From Pedobacter xixiisoli (lineage in GTDB: Bacteria; Bacteroidota; Bacteroidia; Sphingobacteriales; Sphingobacteriaceae), in NCBI RefSeq assembly GCF_900215335.1, contig NZ_OCMT01000002.1:372001-436000 (forward strand): a stretch of 64,000 nucleotides of DNA, read 5' to 3'. The position numbers and the translations under genes were made by a program. Shown here one piece after another: positions 63,987 through 64,000 of the stretch (positions within the stretch are counted from its first letter, which is position 1; each line of letters begins with the position of its first letter). The notes under the pieces are model-generated. The model saw nothing but the letters and a program-made list of their open reading frames with translations, was not told the DNA's origin and made no database searches.

Positions 63987-64000
63987 GATTTTATTTTGGT

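Overview
The window is chromosomal DNA of a Bacteroidota bacterium, most likely Sphingobacteriaceae (Pedobacter-like). Evidence: a SusC/SusD pair under an ECF sigma/FecR switch, promoters of the TTTG-N19-TAnnTTTG type, a fused CcoNO cbb3 oxidase, 7TMR-DISM and LytS/LytTR signalling proteins, lipoproteins with Bacteroidota-type lipoboxes, and low G+C. Gene order looks like ordinary core genome plus a few accessory modules. I see no rRNA, tRNA, CRISPR array, prophage or insertion sequence.

Layout. 1-984: 5' part of a large secreted IgGFc-binding-like protein. 1125-8359: a signalling block with a REC protein facing an operon of a ThiF/nitroreductase fusion, a LuxI-like GNAT protein, a 7TMR-DISM histidine kinase, a REC-histidine kinase and a single REC protein. 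8421-12636: a lipoprotein and a DUF2339/DUF3999 membrane pair. 12707-23434 (minus): complete cbb3 oxidase assembly and structural set (ccoI, ccoS, ccoNO, ccoQ, ccoP, ccoG, fixH, TauE/SafE-like), then hemN and a small cysteine-tailed protein. 23735-25502: a DUF3748 propeller protein and a secreted helical protein. 25776-35664: ECF sigma, FecR, SusC, SusD, zinc metalloprotease and DUF3347 protein. 35913-37077: HipA-like kinase with DUF3037. 37273-39842: PAP2 phosphatase, AraC regulator, DUF983 and a small protein. 40162-48666 (minus): the assimilatory sulfate operon (sulfite reductase, cobA, CysG-N/TSUP fusion, cysH, cysD, cysN) with an Rrf2 regulator upstream. 48881-64000: vsr, a LytS/LytTR pair, a RecD-like helicase, DUF3822-rsmD-coaD, an ECF sigma with a membrane partner, Nudix/pyrE/SRPBCC, an MFS transporter, clpB and an outer-membrane barrel.

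Most notable: the long leader of the sulfate operon contains an eight-residue reading frame with two adjacent cysteine codons, followed by a terminator-like hairpin with a T-run just before the sulfite reductase gene. This is the layout expected for cysteine-responsive attenuation of the whole operon. Second is the ThiF/nitroreductase - LuxI-like - 7TMR kinase operon, which looks like a signal-synthesis and signal-sensing unit of unknown chemistry. Other points are a siroheme-synthase/permease fusion, a sulfite reductase with a C-terminal HEPN-like domain, several genes whose predicted start of transcription falls at or next to the start codon, and a degenerate G-rich repeat placed at the stop codons of minus-strand genes.

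Starts were re-chosen wherever the longest frame began at an unlikely TTG or GTG. Family names come from motif recognition; no database search was possible.
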